Positions 14,324 to 14,844 of a stretch of 14,844 nt of DNA are shown piece after piece. This DNA is from Tardiphaga sp. (GTDB taxonomy: Bacteria; Pseudomonadota; Alphaproteobacteria; Rhizobiales; Xanthobacteraceae). The stretch's first letter is position 1. Each line of letters begins with the position of its first letter. The stretch lies in assembly GCA_028290765.1 (NCBI GenBank), contig JAQGJF010000589.1, positions 1 through 14,844 on the forward strand, written 5' to 3'. The notes beneath the pieces were generated by a model. The model made no database searches. It had not been told where the DNA came from and worked only from the letters and a program-made list of their open reading frames with translations. A program made the position numbers and the translations under genes.

Positions 14324-14339
14324 CATCGCTGGAATAGGA

Positions 14340-14844
14340 ATGAAGACACGCTTGGCCATGAACAGAAACGGGTTCTGCGGTTCCTGGCGGCGGTTGCTTT
14401 CGCTCGCCGCGCTGCCCGGCGTTCTGCTCACCGCGATCGGCGCCCCCGCGTCCGCGCTCGACGTCACCGACCAGCGCGGCCGCAGCGTCGTGTTCGAGAA
14501 GCCGCCGCAGCGCGTGGTGTTTCTGCCGATTCCGGGACCGGCGACCTTCATTTCGATCGACGGCAGCGAACGCAAGATCGCCGGCATGAACGCCTATTCG
14601 GCCAGCGCCATGCGCGAAGGCGTCATGGGCAAGATGTTCCCGGGCTTCGCGCGGATCCCGACCAACGTGATCATGAGCACCGGCGATCCCGCCGCCTTCA
14701 ATCCGAATGTCGAGAGTATCCTGGCACTCAAGCCCGACGTAGTGTTCCAGTGGGCGACGTCCGCGAGCGGCGACGTCATCGCCGTGCTCGACCGCACCGG
14801 GGTGCCGGTGCTCGGCATGCGCGCCGGATCGCAGGAGGACGTCG
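14340..14844 (+). CDS. Periplasmic metal-chelate binding protein (iron-complex/cobalamin type), N-terminal part
   Basis: 168 residues are visible before the window edge. A signal peptide is clear: positive MKTRLAMNRNGFCGSWRR, then a hydrophobic core and APASA with a likely cut after residue 39. DVTDQRGRSVVFEKPPQRVV is the standard first segment of the periplasmic binding-protein family that serves iron-siderophore, haem and cobalamin importers (PF01497 type). NVESILALKPDVVFQWAT is the conserved second motif. The protein should carry the chelate from the TonB receptor across the periplasm to a FecCD-like permease, expected further right. I chose the ATG at 14340; an in-frame ATG at 14358 is possible and would still leave a signal peptide. 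The metal ligand cannot be named from this half. Confidence 0.87.
   Translation, partial: MKTRLAMNRNGFCGSWRRLLSLAALPGVLLTAIGAPASALDVTDQRGRSVVFEKPPQRVVFLPIPGPATFISIDGSERKIAGMNAYSASAMREGVMGKMFPGFARIPTNVIMSTGDPAAFNPNVESILALKPDVVFQWATSASGDVIAVLDRTGVPVLGMRAGSQEDV

Larger units (their letters stand above)
13910..14339. other. Shared regulatory region between TonB receptor and binding-protein genes
   Basis: 430 bases separate the two divergent starts. I see two copies of TTAGAATC, a short hairpin at 14199-14215 (CGCAAC paired with GTTGCG) and one 15-codon frame at 14276-14323. I looked for a cobalamin riboswitch B12 box (GCCACTG) and found none on the stretch read. No tRNA or other RNA gene is recognised. 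Confidence 0.5.

Noticed and set aside
13910..14339. Cobalamin riboswitch upstream of the TonB receptor or the binding-protein gene
   Set aside because: No B12-box-like GCCACTG and no matching stem arrangement found on either strand.

Overview
The window is high-GC DNA from an alphaproteobacterium, most likely a Bradyrhizobium/Rhodopseudomonas-type member of the Rhizobiales. The pointers are the GC-rich third codon positions, a palindrome of the kind I associate with Bradyrhizobium genomes (starting TGTAGCCCGGATGAGCG), a upp plus GTP-cyclohydrolase-II-like pair, and a divergent TonB receptor/ABC binding-protein locus. This placement is inferred from gene content and was not tested by a search.

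Layout, left to right. (a) 1-254, minus: the N-terminal end of a CocE/NonD (X-Pro dipeptidyl-peptidase S15-like) hydrolase. (b) 476-3028, plus: an 850-residue protein that joins an N-terminal TPR-type TRAFs-binding (DUF4071/TPR-S-like) region, a complete patatin phospholipase core and three C-terminal membrane segments. (c) 3061-5072, minus: upp, an intercistronic palindromic repeat, and a GTP cyclohydrolase II-like protein of the Urc1 type, with its own sigma70-like promoter and a short structured leader. Together these suggest the URC route of uracil catabolism. (d) 5073-5687: mostly non-coding, with one possible small membrane protein gene. (e) 5688-11238, plus: an FCD-type GntR regulator, then a Tat-exported solute-binding protein, permease, ATPase, metal-dependent amidohydrolase and an Asp/Glu/hydantoin-racemase-fold protein. 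This reads as a regulated uptake-and-degradation operon for a polar, probably cyclic-amide or N-heterocyclic, small molecule. (f) 11546-14844: a TonB-dependent receptor (minus) divergent from a periplasmic iron-complex/cobalamin-type binding protein (plus, cut by the window edge), a high-affinity metal-chelate uptake locus.

How the genes work together. In (e), the binding protein, permease and ATPase form a complete polar-amino-acid-type importer. The amidohydrolase and the racemase-fold protein would process what it brings in, and the GntR regulator would control the set through an AT-rich operator before the binding-protein gene. Both enzymes carry non-canonical residues at expected catalytic positions: Glu to Gln in the amidohydrolase HxxE motif, and both cysteines missing in the racemase fold. 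Their reactions therefore cannot be read off the family names. In (c), Upp would make UMP from uracil and the Urc1-like protein would start ring breakdown; the usual third partner, Urc4 (DUF1688), is not in the window.

The strongest candidates for something unusual are the TPR-S/patatin/membrane protein, which looks like a possible conflict or defence effector without an obvious partner, and the importer-coupled pair of enzymes with altered active sites. I see no rRNA, tRNA, CRISPR array, insertion sequence or prophage gene.
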